Assembly (NCBI GenBank): GCA_024276905.1
Contig: JAJRWF010000173.1
Location: forward strand, 1 to 36,554
Length of the DNA: 36,554 nt
Direction: 5' to 3'
From: Deltaproteobacteria bacterium
GTDB lineage: Bacteria > Desulfobacterota > Desulfuromonadia > Desulfuromonadales > Geopsychrobacteraceae
Shown here: positions 16,069 to 24,567 of the stretch, piece by piece
Layout: each line of letters starts with the position of its first letter
Position numbering within the stretch: the stretch's first letter is position 1
Notes under the pieces: generated by a model
The model's input: only the letters and a program-made list of their open reading frames with translations
Database searches by the model: none
What the model was told of the DNA's origin: nothing
Program-made: the position numbers and the translations under genes

Positions 16069-17217
16069 ATGGAAGTTTTCAAGTGGGATCAGAATTTTGA
16101 AACCGGGCTGTTGGACGTCGACCGACAACATCGACAGATGGTTGATATCATCAATAAATTCGGCGATCAACTGACGCAGAACCGGTTAAAACCCAAGGAT
16201 CTTGAGAAAATCTCCAGGGAACTCTCTGCGCATACCGAACAGCATTTTCGCGATGAAGAGAAGTTGATGGAAAGCTTTTCAATCCACCCTCTGCATCGCG
16301 ATCGTCACATCAACGAGCACCGCGATTTCATGCAGGAAATTGCCTTCATGCAGAAAGATCTCAGCCAGGGCGACGACTCGGGACATTCCCTGCTGCAATT
16401 TCATAACAATTGGCTGATCTACCATCTCCTCGGTTCCGATAAAAGCCTGTCACGACAGATTGCGGCCATCAAGGCCGGCCAGAATGCCGCCAGAGCTTAT
16501 GAGATCGAGGAGCAACAGGCCAACCGCTCGACAAAAACTCTGCTGACGGCCCTGGACAACCTGTTTCAGCAGGTATCGATGCGCAATCGGCAATTGATTG
16601 AGATGAACCAGACCCTGGAGGAAAAAGTTTCGGTACGCACCAGAGCCCTTTCGGAAGCCAATCGTAACCTGGAAGAACTGGCATTGACGGATGTGTTGAC
16701 ATCGCTGCCCAATCGTCGGCACGCCATACGCCGTCTGACCCAGTTATGGCAGGAATCTTTCGCCAAGGGGAGTCCCCTCTCCTGCCTGATGATAGACGCC
16801 GACGGTTTCAAGACAATTAACGACAGTTGTGGACATGACGCGGGAGATGCGGTCCTGCGCGAACTTGCACGGAGCTTACGCGAAGCGGTGCGCAGTGACG
16901 ATATCGTCTGTCGGCTGGGTGGCGATGAGTTCCTGGTCATCTGCCCCGATACGCCTTTGCGCGGCGCAATGCATCTGGCGGAAATTACCCGCAGATCGGT
17001 CGCAGAGTTGAGGGTTCCTGTTCTGGGAGGCATCTGGCACGGCAGTATCAGCATCGGGGTGGCGGCAAGAACCCGGAGCATGACCAATCCCGACATGCTG
17101 ATAAAACTGGCGGACGACGGTGTTTATGCCGCAAAAAAATCAGGGAAAAACTGCATCAGAACAGCGAAAACAGGTCGTCGAAAATCTTTATCCCTGGTCG
17201 AAAAAAAGGAACCGTGA
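16069..17217 (+). CDS. bacteriohemerythrin-GGDEF diguanylate cyclase
   Basis: A 382-residue sensor enzyme that should make c-di-GMP from GTP. Residues 1-135 form a bacteriohemerythrin: VDRQH (His21), HTEQHFRDEE, HRDRHINEH, and HNNWLIYHLLGSD supply the ligands of a di-iron O2-binding site. A coiled coil (about 150-210) links to the GGDEF domain, with TDVLTSLPNRR, DADGFKTIND and an intact RLGGDEF. An RSDD five residues before GGDEF is the product-inhibition I-site, so c-di-GMP can feed back. The frame opens at 16042, but ATG 16069 has AAAGG 8 bases upstream and gives the hemerythrin start. It points to O2 or redox control of c-di-GMP. Its stop is 9 bases from the end of the convergent ATP-grasp-like frame. 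Confidence 0.95.
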   Translation: MEVFKWDQNFETGLLDVDRQHRQMVDIINKFGDQLTQNRLKPKDLEKISRELSAHTEQHFRDEEKLMESFSIHPLHRDRHINEHRDFMQEIAFMQKDLSQGDDSGHSLLQFHNNWLIYHLLGSDKSLSRQIAAIKAGQNAARAYEIEEQQANRSTKTLLTALDNLFQQVSMRNRQLIEMNQTLEEKVSVRTRALSEANRNLEELALTDVLTSLPNRRHAIRRLTQLWQESFAKGSPLSCLMIDADGFKTINDSCGHDAGDAVLRELARSLREAVRSDDIVCRLGGDEFLVICPDTPLRGAMHLAEITRRSVAELRVPVLGGIWHGSISIGVAARTRSMTNPDMLIKLADDGVYAAKKSGKNCIRTAKTGRRKSLSLVEKKEP

Positions 17218-17226
17218 CCGCTGATT

Positions 17227-18318
17227 TCAGAACAGGTCAACAGCCGCAAAGCCACCACCGCCTGTACGCAGGTTGGTAACCTGCCCCTGATAAAGGCGGG
17301 CCGCAATTCCGAACTAGCGCCCTTGCCAGGCGTAGAGACGCAGGTCAACCTTGAAAGAATTCCCTGTGTCATCAGCAACCTGCGATGGCGGCACCAGTTC
17401 CTGCACCAGTGTCCGGGCCGGGTCAAGCTCGGCAAAGCGTTTGCGCGACATCGACTTGCCGAGCAGAACCCCCTTGCTACCGAAACGGGCCACCGGCTTG
17501 AAAACCTGTTTCTTGCGCTGCGACCAGGCCTGATCAGGGGCAAGGTCCTCCAGCAGACAACCGGGCGGTATCAGGCGCTGCAACAATTGAACGTCCCGTT
17601 CCGACAGGCCCAGAGCGTTCATTTCTTCGCTCTTTCGCCAAAGAATCATCCGGCGTTTGTCGGCCAGATGCCCGTAGACAAAGGGGTTAGGTGTCAGACA
17701 AACCCTGCCCTTGAGATAAGCGCTGCGGATTCCGGCCATAGCGGGTTCTTCGAGATAGAAATCACAGTGCCGATTATAGATCAGGTCAACCGGCCTGCCC
17801 GCAAAGCGGACCCCGTCTTCATCCGCCTCAAGTTCGCCCGGGTCGGCAATCTGCACCTCGATGCCAAACGCCTCAAACCAGACCACAAATTGCTGCATCT
17901 CCGGGTAAAGTGCCTGCTGCTGCGGTTTTTCATCAAGAATAACCAGTTGTTTCAGTGGCTTTTGACCACCGCTATAACCGAACCATTCGCACTCGAACAT
18001 CATCTGCAAGCGGCGCTGCAACGATGGCGTCAGCGTCAAATCACCACGGCAGGCCCGTAAAGCGAGGGCCGTTCCACCGGCATTGGTATTGATCTCTATC
18101 AAACGCGGCCCATCAGCGGTCAGATGAAAATCATAGCCCATCATCACCCCGGCGTGGCCGGGATCGAAACGGGCCGCGACAGGCAACTCGGCGGCAATCA
18201 ACTGACGATAAGCAGGCGTTCCCAGCAACTTCCAGCTGAGACGCAACAATGCCAGCATCTGCTGCAGGTCGGCTGTTGCCAACGGGACTCTTAGGGGGCT
18301 GATGGGTAAACTGTCCAT
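17227..18318 (-). pseudogene. ATP-grasp-like protein gene interrupted by an in-frame amber stop
   Basis: From ATG 18318 the frame codes 334 residues to TAG (17314-17316). The same frame then continues 28 more codons (FGIAARLYQGQVTNLRTGGG...) to TGA at 17227-17229. That tail is a typical ATP-grasp end with a TN..TGGGG loop. The family core is present: an N-terminal DFHLTADGPRLIEINTNAGG (a conserved motif from memory), then VFKPVARFGSKGVLLGK as the ATP-binding Lys region, and TLVQELVPP. The full frame would be 363 codons. The truncated product would lack the last catalytic lobe. It overlaps the LOG gene stop by one base. Whether it is a strain mutation, a sequencing error or a readthrough site cannot be decided here. 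Confidence 0.8.
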
Positions 18319-19349
18319 TATTTAAAGGAGTTGATGCGTCGAATAAAGGCCTTGAGCAGACCATAACTGCGGCGATTGAATTCGAGCGTCAGGCGCGGCA
18401 GCTTACTCAGATCGGGCTGATCAGCTTCTTCCGGCAGGGCACTGGTCAATTGCAGACTGCCTCCAGGGTTGATAATTTCGCTGAACTCGTCGCGCAAAAC
18501 CTTGAGATGCTCAGAATCGAGCGGGCGGTTCAGCCGGATCACCAGCTTGCCCTTGACAAAACGCATACTGTGGTAATTGCGGTAAAAGTCATCGATCAGT
18601 GCGACCGCCTCGGTCGGGTCACTGGTAATGGTGAAGAGGCTGAAATCCTCGCCGCTGATCAGACCGCGTTTGAGGAGCGGGTCACGGACAAATTCCAGAA
18701 ATTTATCCCAGTAGCCGCCATTGTCATCATCAATCATAATCAACGGTATCGGGGGGTTTTTGCCGGTCTGAATCAGGGTCATGATCTCCATCCCTTCATC
18801 CAGAGTGCCGAACCCACCGGGGAAAAGCACAACGGCGTCCGCTTCTTTTAAGAACGCGACCTTGCGATTAAAAAAGTACTTGTAATTAATTACCTTGTCG
18901 CTACCCTTCATCACCGGGTTCATATCCTGCTCAAAGGGCAGATCGATATTGACCGCAAAGGAATTTTCCGCCCCGGCGCCTTCATTTCCGGCCAGCATGA
19001 TCCCCGGCCCACCACCGGTGATGACCATATAGTTGCGCTCGGCCAGCATCCGGGCAAAATCAACACATTTCTGATAAATCGGTTCCTCTCGTGCAGTACG
19101 GGCACTGCCAAAAATACTGACTTTCCTACGCTCGCGATAGGGAGCAAAAACCTTATTGGTGAAACGCATTTCCTTCATGGTGGTGCGCATCAGTTTCTGA
19201 TCGGCCAGGTAGTCATTTTCCTGCCCGGACTTAAGGGCGCCAAGAATCATCTGGCGAATCATTTCAGGATGATGAACCCCGACGCGCCCCATCAGTTCAT
19301 CAATCAGACAATCTATTTCACCATTGCTACGGTCAAAATGCAGTTCCAT
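18318..19349 (-). CDS. LOG-family (TIGR00730-type) Rossmann nucleotide-binding protein
   Basis: A 343-residue cytosolic protein of the LOG/lysine-decarboxylase-like fold that cleaves nucleoside monophosphates at the N-glycosidic bond in characterised relatives. The hallmark PGGFGTLDE lies near residue 180, preceded by FGSARTAREEP and TGGGPGIMLAGNEGA, which bind nucleotide. This is the longer form of the family, with an N-terminal helical part and a C-terminal tail. ATG 19349 has GGAG about 7 bases upstream. It sits between the cysteine-cluster gene (18 bases upstream) and the ATP-grasp-like gene (1-base overlap, TAATG), so the three form an operon. The natural substrate is not known. Confidence 0.92.
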   Translation of the reverse strand: MELHFDRSNGEIDCLIDELMGRVGVHHPEMIRQMILGALKSGQENDYLADQKLMRTTMKEMRFTNKVFAPYRERRKVSIFGSARTAREEPIYQKCVDFARMLAERNYMVITGGGPGIMLAGNEGAGAENSFAVNIDLPFEQDMNPVMKGSDKVINYKYFFNRKVAFLKEADAVVLFPGGFGTLDEGMEIMTLIQTGKNPPIPLIMIDDDNGGYWDKFLEFVRDPLLKRGLISGEDFSLFTITSDPTEAVALIDDFYRNYHSMRFVKGKLVIRLNRPLDSEHLKVLRDEFSEIINPGGSLQLTSALPEEADQPDLSKLPRLTLEFNRRSYGLLKAFIRRINSFK

Positions 19350-19367
19350 CAGAACACTCCGTCCAGA

Positions 19368-19919
19368 TCAGCAGAGATCAATTCGCTTGAGATAAGGTTG
19401 CCCCCGCAGACGTTTCGCCGTCAGCAGAAGGCCGCTCATACTGCCACCGGCATAACGATCAGCAAACATGCGATAGATCGCGCGCAGCTCTTTTTCGAGG
19501 AGGTAGAAACATTCGACATCACTCTTTTGCAACTGATCTTCAATTCTATCACAGAGAAAGCTGATGCAGTTATAGGGACGTTGTCCGGCCGCCAGCAGAC
19601 AGCCGCGAGTTCCGAGCAGAGGGCAGGTGGATGAAAAATCAAGCGTGGGTAACCGCACGTCTTGCGACAGGAACAGCAACAGATTGGCAAGGGTCAGATG
19701 ATTGTGTCCCAGAGCACAGCAGTCACCACGACAATCCTGACACTGCCGAAGACCATCCCCCCGCCTGAAGAGCTGATCAAGCCGTTCCTGCACGCAGCTG
19801 ATCCGGTCACAGGTCTTCTGAATCCAGGTACGTTCCGAAACCTCAAGCTGATGATATTCGGCCCCAATCTGGTCCACCAGCTGCTGCCAGAGCTGTTCAC
19901 GTTCAACCTGTTGCGGCAT
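19368..19919 (-). CDS. YkgJ-like cysteine-cluster protein
   Basis: A 183-residue protein with a CQDCRGDCC cluster (Cys60, 63, 67, 68), followed by CPLLGTRGC and PYNCISFLC. This matches the YkgJ-type CxxCxxxCC family thought to bind zinc or an FeS cluster; the function is not established. The frame opens at a GTG (19928), but ATG 19919 with AGGTGA 8 bases upstream is chosen. It heads the three-gene operon with LOG and the ATP-grasp-like gene, and its start lies about 50 bases from the 3' end of rnpB, which is on the same strand upstream. Confidence 0.8.
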   Translation of the reverse strand: MPQQVEREQLWQQLVDQIGAEYHQLEVSERTWIQKTCDRISCVQERLDQLFRRGDGLRQCQDCRGDCCALGHNHLTLANLLLFLSQDVRLPTLDFSSTCPLLGTRGCLLAAGQRPYNCISFLCDRIEDQLQKSDVECFYLLEKELRAIYRMFADRYAGGSMSGLLLTAKRLRGQPYLKRIDLC

Positions 19920-19970
19920 AAAAGTCACCTGAAAAAGAAGGCAGCATCACAAAACATGCGATACTGCCGT

Positions 19971-20376
19971 AAAAAAGTGGTCGAAGAAGTCCGTAAGCCG
20001 GGTTCTGTTCCCTGTTACAGTTACCTGTAAGAGGGCGATGATCATTCATCTAGGGTTAACGTTGCCATCAACCTCAAGCGACCAGACCCAGGAACTTCGG
20101 ACGGACCGTCCTCAAACGTTCCTCTATTCGGTCTTGCTCCGGATGGGGTTTACCTGGCCTTCGACGTCACCGCCGAAGCCGGTGAGCTCTTACCTCACCC
20201 TTTCACCCTTACCTGACTTCGCCAAGGCGATGACAGGCGGTCTTCTCTCTGTGGCACTGGCCCTGGGGTTGCCCCCGGTCCCCGTTAGGGACCATCCTGT
20301 CCTGCGGAGCCCGGACTTTCCTCCCGTCTGCCCAAAGACAGACCGGCGATCATCTGTTCTTCTTCGACCACTTCCG
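19971..20376 (-). ncRNA. rnpB: RNase P RNA, bacterial type A
   Basis: On the minus strand the two universally conserved blocks are present: GAGGAAAGTCCGGGCTCC (20306-20323) near the 5' end and ACAGAACCCGGCTTAC (19993-20008) near the 3' end, about 300 bases apart as expected. The ends form a 15-base P1 stem (19975-19989 with 20359-20373), and the 3' arm runs straight into six T on the minus strand, so P1 doubles as the terminator. The RNA is about 400 nt and is the catalytic subunit that trims tRNA 5' leaders. It lies just downstream of the zinc-ribbon gene. Confidence 0.95.
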
Positions 20377-20395
20377 TAGCTTCTGTTCTCTGACT

Positions 20396-21115
20396 TTATG
20401 CCCGTTCCATGTAGAGCAGACGATTGCAGTGTGGACAACTCTGCAATTCAGTCCCTCTGTGCAGCTGATTGTACTGCTGCGGAGGCAACTGCATATTGCA
20501 GCCGAGACAGGCACCATCAGCAACCCGGGTGACCGCCAGTCCCCCGCGACGTGCGAAGATCTGCTGATACTTGCGCAACAGGGGTTTCGGCAAGTCCTTG
20601 GCCAGACTGTCACGAGTCGATTGCCGTGCTTCAGCCTTGCCATCATTTTCCTTGAGCAATTCTGTCACCTCGGCCTGACGTGCCTCGCTCTTTTCGGAAA
20701 TTGCTGCCAGTTCCGTCTGCTTTTCATCAAGATCAGCCTGCAGCTCGGCGATTTCCTTTTCCTTTTCAGCCGTTTTGGCCAGAGTTTCGATACTCGCCTT
20801 CTTGGCCATATCGATCTCCTTGAGAACCGCGACATACTCCTTCTGGGTCTGAATCTCAGGCAGTCGGGCCTCGACTTTTTCAATCTGGTCTTTTTCCCCG
20901 AGCAACTCCTGCTGCAGCTGAGCTTCTTCTTTCTGCAGCTCATCAAGCTGAGCACTCAGTTCATCAACCATTGCCTGGATCCGCTCCTTGTCAGCGGTGA
21001 GACCCTGCAGCTCACTCTCGTGCCTGGTGCGAATCGCAATAATTTCAGCCAATTCCTGATCAATTTCCTGCAGTTCTCTGAGAAGGTTCATCTTTTCGTG
21101 CACATCTTCCTCCAT
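20396..21115 (-). CDS. zinc-ribbon coiled-coil protein (C4-type, zf-RING_7)
   Basis: A 239-residue protein with a long coiled coil over about residues 10-175, dense in Glu, Lys, Gln and Leu, and a C-terminal zinc ribbon formed by GACLGC and SCPHC (four Cys). This is a widespread bacterial family that in some species is encoded beside nif3 and rnpB, as here. It may be a nucleic-acid-binding partner, but no activity is proven. The frame extends to a TTG at 21124; ATG 21115 is chosen, with AAGG about 9 bases upstream. It lies 28 bases downstream of nif3, so the two are likely co-transcribed, and rnpB follows closely. Confidence 0.9.
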   Translation of the reverse strand: MEEDVHEKMNLLRELQEIDQELAEIIAIRTRHESELQGLTADKERIQAMVDELSAQLDELQKEEAQLQQELLGEKDQIEKVEARLPEIQTQKEYVAVLKEIDMAKKASIETLAKTAEKEKEIAELQADLDEKQTELAAISEKSEARQAEVTELLKENDGKAEARQSTRDSLAKDLPKPLLRKYQQIFARRGGLAVTRVADGACLGCNMQLPPQQYNQLHRGTELQSCPHCNRLLYMERA

Positions 21116-21143
21116 CGGTTGCAAACCTTACGGCTGCCGGTGT

Positions 21144-22271
21144 TCAGATCCAGCTAAAGGGATCTTCCTCACCGATCATTTCGATTATTTCGAGCGACCA
21201 CTGCCGATCGGCGGCTACCCGTGTAAGTTTTTCGCTCAAGTGCTTCCCCATCAGGATCTCGGTCCCGAAATGACCGGCATCGATCAACGCCAGCCCTTCT
21301 GCCCGTGCCCGCTGGGCATCATGATATTTCACATCACCGGTCACCAGGCAATCTGCTCCCTGACGCAAGGCATGAGAAATAAGAGAGGCACCACTGCCGC
21401 CGCAAACAGCAACTTTCTTGACCAATCCGGCGCAACGTCCTGCCAGACGCAGATGCTCAAGTCCGAGAGCCTGCTTGACCTGATCTGCGAAATCCGGAAG
21501 CTCAAGCGCGGTGTCCAGAATGCCGATCCTCCCCAGACCGACATCCGACCGTTGATTCGCCAACGGATAAAGATCGAACGCTACCTCTTCGTAGGGATGG
21601 GCCTTCTGCATCTTCGCCACCACCTTGCCCGCCAATGCCGCAGGAAATACGGTTTCAATCCGCAGCTCCTCAGCCTCTGTTCTCTCTCCCGGCCTGCCGA
21701 TGAAGGGCACTGTCCCCTCGCCACCACGAAAACTGCCGATTCCATCGGTACGAAAAGAACAGCGATCATAGGCTCCGATCACGCCAGCACCGGCAATAAA
21801 AAGCGCCTCCAGCACAGCATCCTGATGCCCGGCCGGGACAAAAACCACCAGTTTGAGCAGATCGGCAACCGATTGCTCCAGGGGGGATGTCTGCTGTAAA
21901 CTGAGCCGTGTCGCCAACCAGTCGTTGAGTCCGTCTTTGGCCCGATCGAGGTTCGTATGGGCACTGATAACCGCAATCTCCTGACGCAGGGCACGAAAAA
22001 CAGTGCGGCCGGCCTCATCGAGCGGCGCAATTTTCTTGAGCGGCCGATAAATCAGCGGATGATGGGAGATCACCAGTTGGGCGCCGACCTCCTCAGCCCT
22101 GGCGATCGTTTTCTCTTCGACATCAAGACAAACCAGAACCCGTTCAACAACGGCCGCAGGATCTCCCAGCTGCAACCCGACATTATCCCAATCTTCTGCC
22201 AACGCTGATGGATAGAGCTGATTGATCAACCCACCTATATCCTGAACCCGCACAGTGCTCTGCTTTGCCAT
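21144..22271 (-). CDS. Nif3-like dinuclear metal centre protein
   Basis: A 375-residue member of the Nif3/YbgI (GTP cyclohydrolase I type 2-like) family, which forms hexameric toroids with two metal ions per subunit. Metal-binding motifs are HHPLIYRPLKKI near residue 70, SAHTNLDRAKDGLN near 103, and the C-terminal GDVKYHDAQRA and DAGHFGTE. A middle insert domain (about 135-240) is typical of the longer form. The frame opens at 22340, but ATG 22271 (MAKQSTVRV) is chosen from the family N-terminus; the upstream part would run into the tRNA terminator hairpin. The biochemical role of the family is not settled. Confidence 0.92.
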   Translation of the reverse strand: MAKQSTVRVQDIGGLINQLYPSALAEDWDNVGLQLGDPAAVVERVLVCLDVEEKTIARAEEVGAQLVISHHPLIYRPLKKIAPLDEAGRTVFRALRQEIAVISAHTNLDRAKDGLNDWLATRLSLQQTSPLEQSVADLLKLVVFVPAGHQDAVLEALFIAGAGVIGAYDRCSFRTDGIGSFRGGEGTVPFIGRPGERTEAEELRIETVFPAALAGKVVAKMQKAHPYEEVAFDLYPLANQRSDVGLGRIGILDTALELPDFADQVKQALGLEHLRLAGRCAGLVKKVAVCGGSGASLISHALRQGADCLVTGDVKYHDAQRARAEGLALIDAGHFGTEILMGKHLSEKLTRVAADRQWSLEIIEMIGEEDPFSWI

Positions 22272-22323
22272 CGACGGCCCCTGCCTACGCCCTGATCTCC
22301 CGGTCTTTCCTAACGTCAGAGCC

Positions 22324-22360
22324 AAAAAGAAAGAGTGCACCGGTTTCGCGGTGCACTCTT
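22324..22360 (-). terminator. Rho-independent terminator downstream of the tRNA
   Basis: A 12-base stem (AAGAGTGCACCG 22331-22342 with 22349-22360) with a 6-base loop is followed on the minus strand by a TTTCTTTTT stretch. It lies downstream of the tRNA and 53 bases before the nif3 start. The remaining 150 bases between it and the tRNA hold nothing I can identify. Confidence 0.75.
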
Positions 22361-22514
22361 CAAGGTTAAATCTGGTTTTCCCCCTCAGCGGCCTGCGCCG
22401 CTTCCCCCTGGCAGCCTGCCCTCCCGTTCCGGAGTCGCTGCCATTCTCGTGTCATTTTTTTCTTCAAGCTGTCATCACCTTAAAAAACGACCTGATAGCC
22501 GCGGGGGTAGTACG

Positions 22515-22591
22515 TGGTGGGCCCACCAGGACTCGAACCTGGGACCAGCCGGTTATGAGCCGGCGGCTCTAACCAACTGAGCTATAGGCCC
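22515..22591 (-). tRNA. tRNA with anticodon CAT, probably tRNA-Ile2 (lysidine type) rather than elongator Met
   Basis: A complete 77-nt cloverleaf is read on the minus strand: acceptor GGGCCTA with TGGGCCC, D arm GCTC/GAGC, anticodon stem GCCGG/CCGGC with loop CTCATAA, T arm CCAGG/CCTGG with TTCGAGT, discriminator A and encoded CCA. The anticodon is CAT. The acceptor pairs C4-G69 and C5-G68 match those that TilS recognises in tRNA-Ile2, whereas E. coli elongator tRNA-Met has U4-A69; this favours an isoleucine tRNA whose C34 becomes lysidine. Automatic annotation often labels it Met. It sits downstream of rpoD on the same strand. Confidence 0.9.
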
Positions 22592-22664
22592 GCAAAAACG
22601 ACAAGAGCAGATACTAGGCAAAGTCACCGCCAGCTGTCAAGATATTTTGCGGACATTTTCACCC

Positions 22665-24416
22665 TCATCCGTTGGAGTCGGTCTGAACAAACCCTTTCAA
22701 GCGCTTGGCCCGACTCGGATGACGCAATTTGCGCAACGCCTTGGCTTCAATCTGACGAATCCGTTCCCGGGTGACGTTGAAATCCTGACCGACCTCTTCA
22801 AGGGTGTGGTCTGACTTCTCACCGATCCCGAACCGCATCCGCAGGACCTTCTCCTCCCGCGGGGTCAAAGAAGCCAGCACCCGGGAGGTCTGATCGGAGA
22901 GGTTGCCCTTGAGAACGGCTTCAAGCGGCGACACCACGCCTTTATCCTCGATGAAATCACCCAGCGAAGAATCCTCCTCCTCGCCGATCGGGGTCTCAAG
23001 ACTGATCGGCTCCTTGGCGATTTTCAGCACCCGCCGAACCTTCTCCAACGGCAGATCCATCCGGTCGGCAATCTCTTCCGGAGTCGGCTCACGACCCAAC
23101 TCCTGAACCAGCTGCCGAGTGGTGCGGATCAGTTTGTTAATCGTTTCGATCATATGGACCGGAATCCGTATCGTTCTGGCCTGGTCGGCAATGGCGCGCG
23201 TGATCGCCTGACGGATCCACCAGGTGGCGTAAGTCGAAAATTTGTAACCACGGCGGTACTCAAACTTGTCGACCGCTTTCATCAGGCCGATATTCCCCTC
23301 CTGAATCAGGTCGAGAAACTGCAAGCCCCGATTGGTGTATTTTTTGGCAATCGAAACCACCAGCCGCAGGTTGGCCTCAACCAGCTCTGACTTGGCTTTT
23401 TTAGCCAGCCACTCCCCCTTGTGAACCTCTTTCAGGTACTCGACCAACTCGTCAGACTCAAAACCGGACTCGTCCTTGACCCGCTTGAACTTCCTCTTGG
23501 CCGCCTTCAGCCGTTTTTCAACCGTCAGCAGGGTATCGCCTGAAACCTTCAATTCCTCGGCAACGGCACAGGCGTCCTCTTCACTCTTACGCATCTTGCG
23601 CAACAGGCTGCGGATCTCTTTATAAGGACGGCCGATCTGCTGCTCACAGGCCGCCACTTCGAGCTGACCCTTCTTAACCTGCCGGCCCATTTCCTTGAGC
23701 CGATCAACGATCTTGGCAACCTGGAAATCCTTGAGACGGACCTGATGCAGATGACCGGTCATCTCCTGAATAAGCTTGCCGCGCTCTTTTTCCAGTTTGG
23801 TCCGGGTCCGAGCTGGCGGCTCTGCGGCCAATTCTTCCTGCAGCGCTCCAAAACGAGTTTTGATCGGCAACAGAACTTCAAACAGCCCGAGCAGGCGCTC
23901 GCGCTGCTTTCCTTCCGCATCGCCACCCTCTTCCTCATCATACTCACGTGTGATTTCGGATACGCCCACGGTTCCTTTTTCGAGTCGCCCGAGCAAGGTC
24001 ATGACTTCGTGAAAAGCAACCGGAGTGCGCATAACTACCTTGGTGACCTGATTCTCACCATCTTCAATCCGTTTGGCAATCTCGACCTCACCTTCACGGG
24101 TTAAAAGAGCAACCTGCCCCATTTCACGCAGATACATACGCACCGGGTCACTGGTGCGACCGAGAGTTCCCGCTTCGAGCTCGACCTCTTCCTCGCCTCC
24201 GTCACCACCCGAGTCACCCTTGACCGGAGCCTTGGCCTCGGACTCAACGATTTCAATGTCCATATCGCTGAACATTCCCATAATATCTTCCAGCTGTTCG
24301 GAAGAAACCATGTCGGAAGGAAGAACATCATTGACCTCATCATAGGTCAAAAAACCCTTCTCTTTCCCCAGCTCGATAAGTTGTTGAACCTCTTCAGGAT
24401 TACTTTTTTTCGCCAT
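22665..24416 (-). CDS. rpoD: RNA polymerase primary sigma factor RpoD
   Basis: The primary sigma-70 factor, 583 residues. Region 1.1 covers the N-terminal 80 residues, then region 1.2 ([11 protein letters not shown]), a long non-conserved acidic insert (about 150-345), region 2 with [19 protein letters not shown] and [16 protein letters not shown], region 3, and region 4 with [15 protein letters not shown] and the helix-turn-helix [18 protein letters not shown]. Every block looks intact. ATG 24416 has AGAAGG upstream. It lies 151 bases after dnaG on the same strand; a promoter-like pair in that gap suggests an internal start besides read-through. It is the last protein gene of the macromolecular-synthesis cluster. 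Confidence 0.97.
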   Translation of the reverse strand: MAKKSNPEEVQQLIELGKEKGFLTYDEVNDVLPSDMVSSEQLEDIMGMFSDMDIEIVESEAKAPVKGDSGGDGGEEEVELEAGTLGRTSDPVRMYLREMGQVALLTREGEVEIAKRIEDGENQVTKVVMRTPVAFHEVMTLLGRLEKGTVGVSEITREYDEEEGGDAEGKQRERLLGLFEVLLPIKTRFGALQEELAAEPPARTRTKLEKERGKLIQEMTGHLHQVRLKDFQVAKIVDRLKEMGRQVKKGQLEVAACEQQIGRPYKEIRSLLRKMRKSEEDACAVAEELKVSGDTLLTVEKRLKAAKRKFKRVKDESGFESDELVEYLKEVHKGEWLAKKAKSELVEANLRLVVSIAKKYTNRGLQFLDLIQEGNIGLMKAVDKFEYRRGYKFSTYATWWIRQAITRAIADQARTIRIPVHMIETINKLIRTTRQLVQELGREPTPEEIADRMDLPLEKVRRVLKIAKEPISLETPIGEEEDSSLGDFIEDKGVVSPLEAVLKGNLSDQTSRVLASLTPREEKVLRMRFGIGEKSDHTLEEVGQDFNVTRERIRQIEAKALRKLRHPSRAKRLKGFVQTDSNG

Positions 24417-24508
24417 TTGCCTTCTCTTTTCCTCCAGAATCCGTAAATAACGGACATTTCGACCAGAACAATCCCCTGTATCCGCAGCTTCAGGAATACT
24501 ATTTCTCT

Positions 24509-24536
24509 ATTCTAACCTCTTCTTTCACGGAGTAAA
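24509..24536 (-). promoter_or_regulatory. candidate internal promoter for rpoD
   Basis: On the minus strand TTTACT (24531-24536) and TAGAAT (24509-24514) are separated by 16 bases in the dnaG-rpoD gap, about 95 bases before the rpoD start. No terminator is seen in this gap. Confidence 0.5.
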
Positions 24537-24567
24537 CTCCTGACTTAAAAATTGTCCACTGTTCAAC

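Noticed and set aside
17240-17290. GCAAAGCC followed by GGTTGGTAACC, resembling parts of a GEMM c-di-GMP riboswitch on the + strand.
   Set aside because: The bases are explained as the coding tail of the ATP-grasp-like gene on the other strand, and the 5' GEMM conserved block is missing.
17314-17316. Pyrrolysine insertion at the amber codon.
   Set aside because: No pyl gene or insertion element is visible, and ordinary genes here also end in TAG; a mutation or base-call error is simpler.
20038-20379. A 113-codon + strand frame over the rnpB region.
   Set aside because: The region is explained by the RNase P RNA conserved blocks and P1 pairing on the minus strand.
22255-22580. Short + strand frames reading through the tRNA and its terminator.
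   Set aside because: They run over a complete tRNA and a terminator hairpin; a protein here is not credible.
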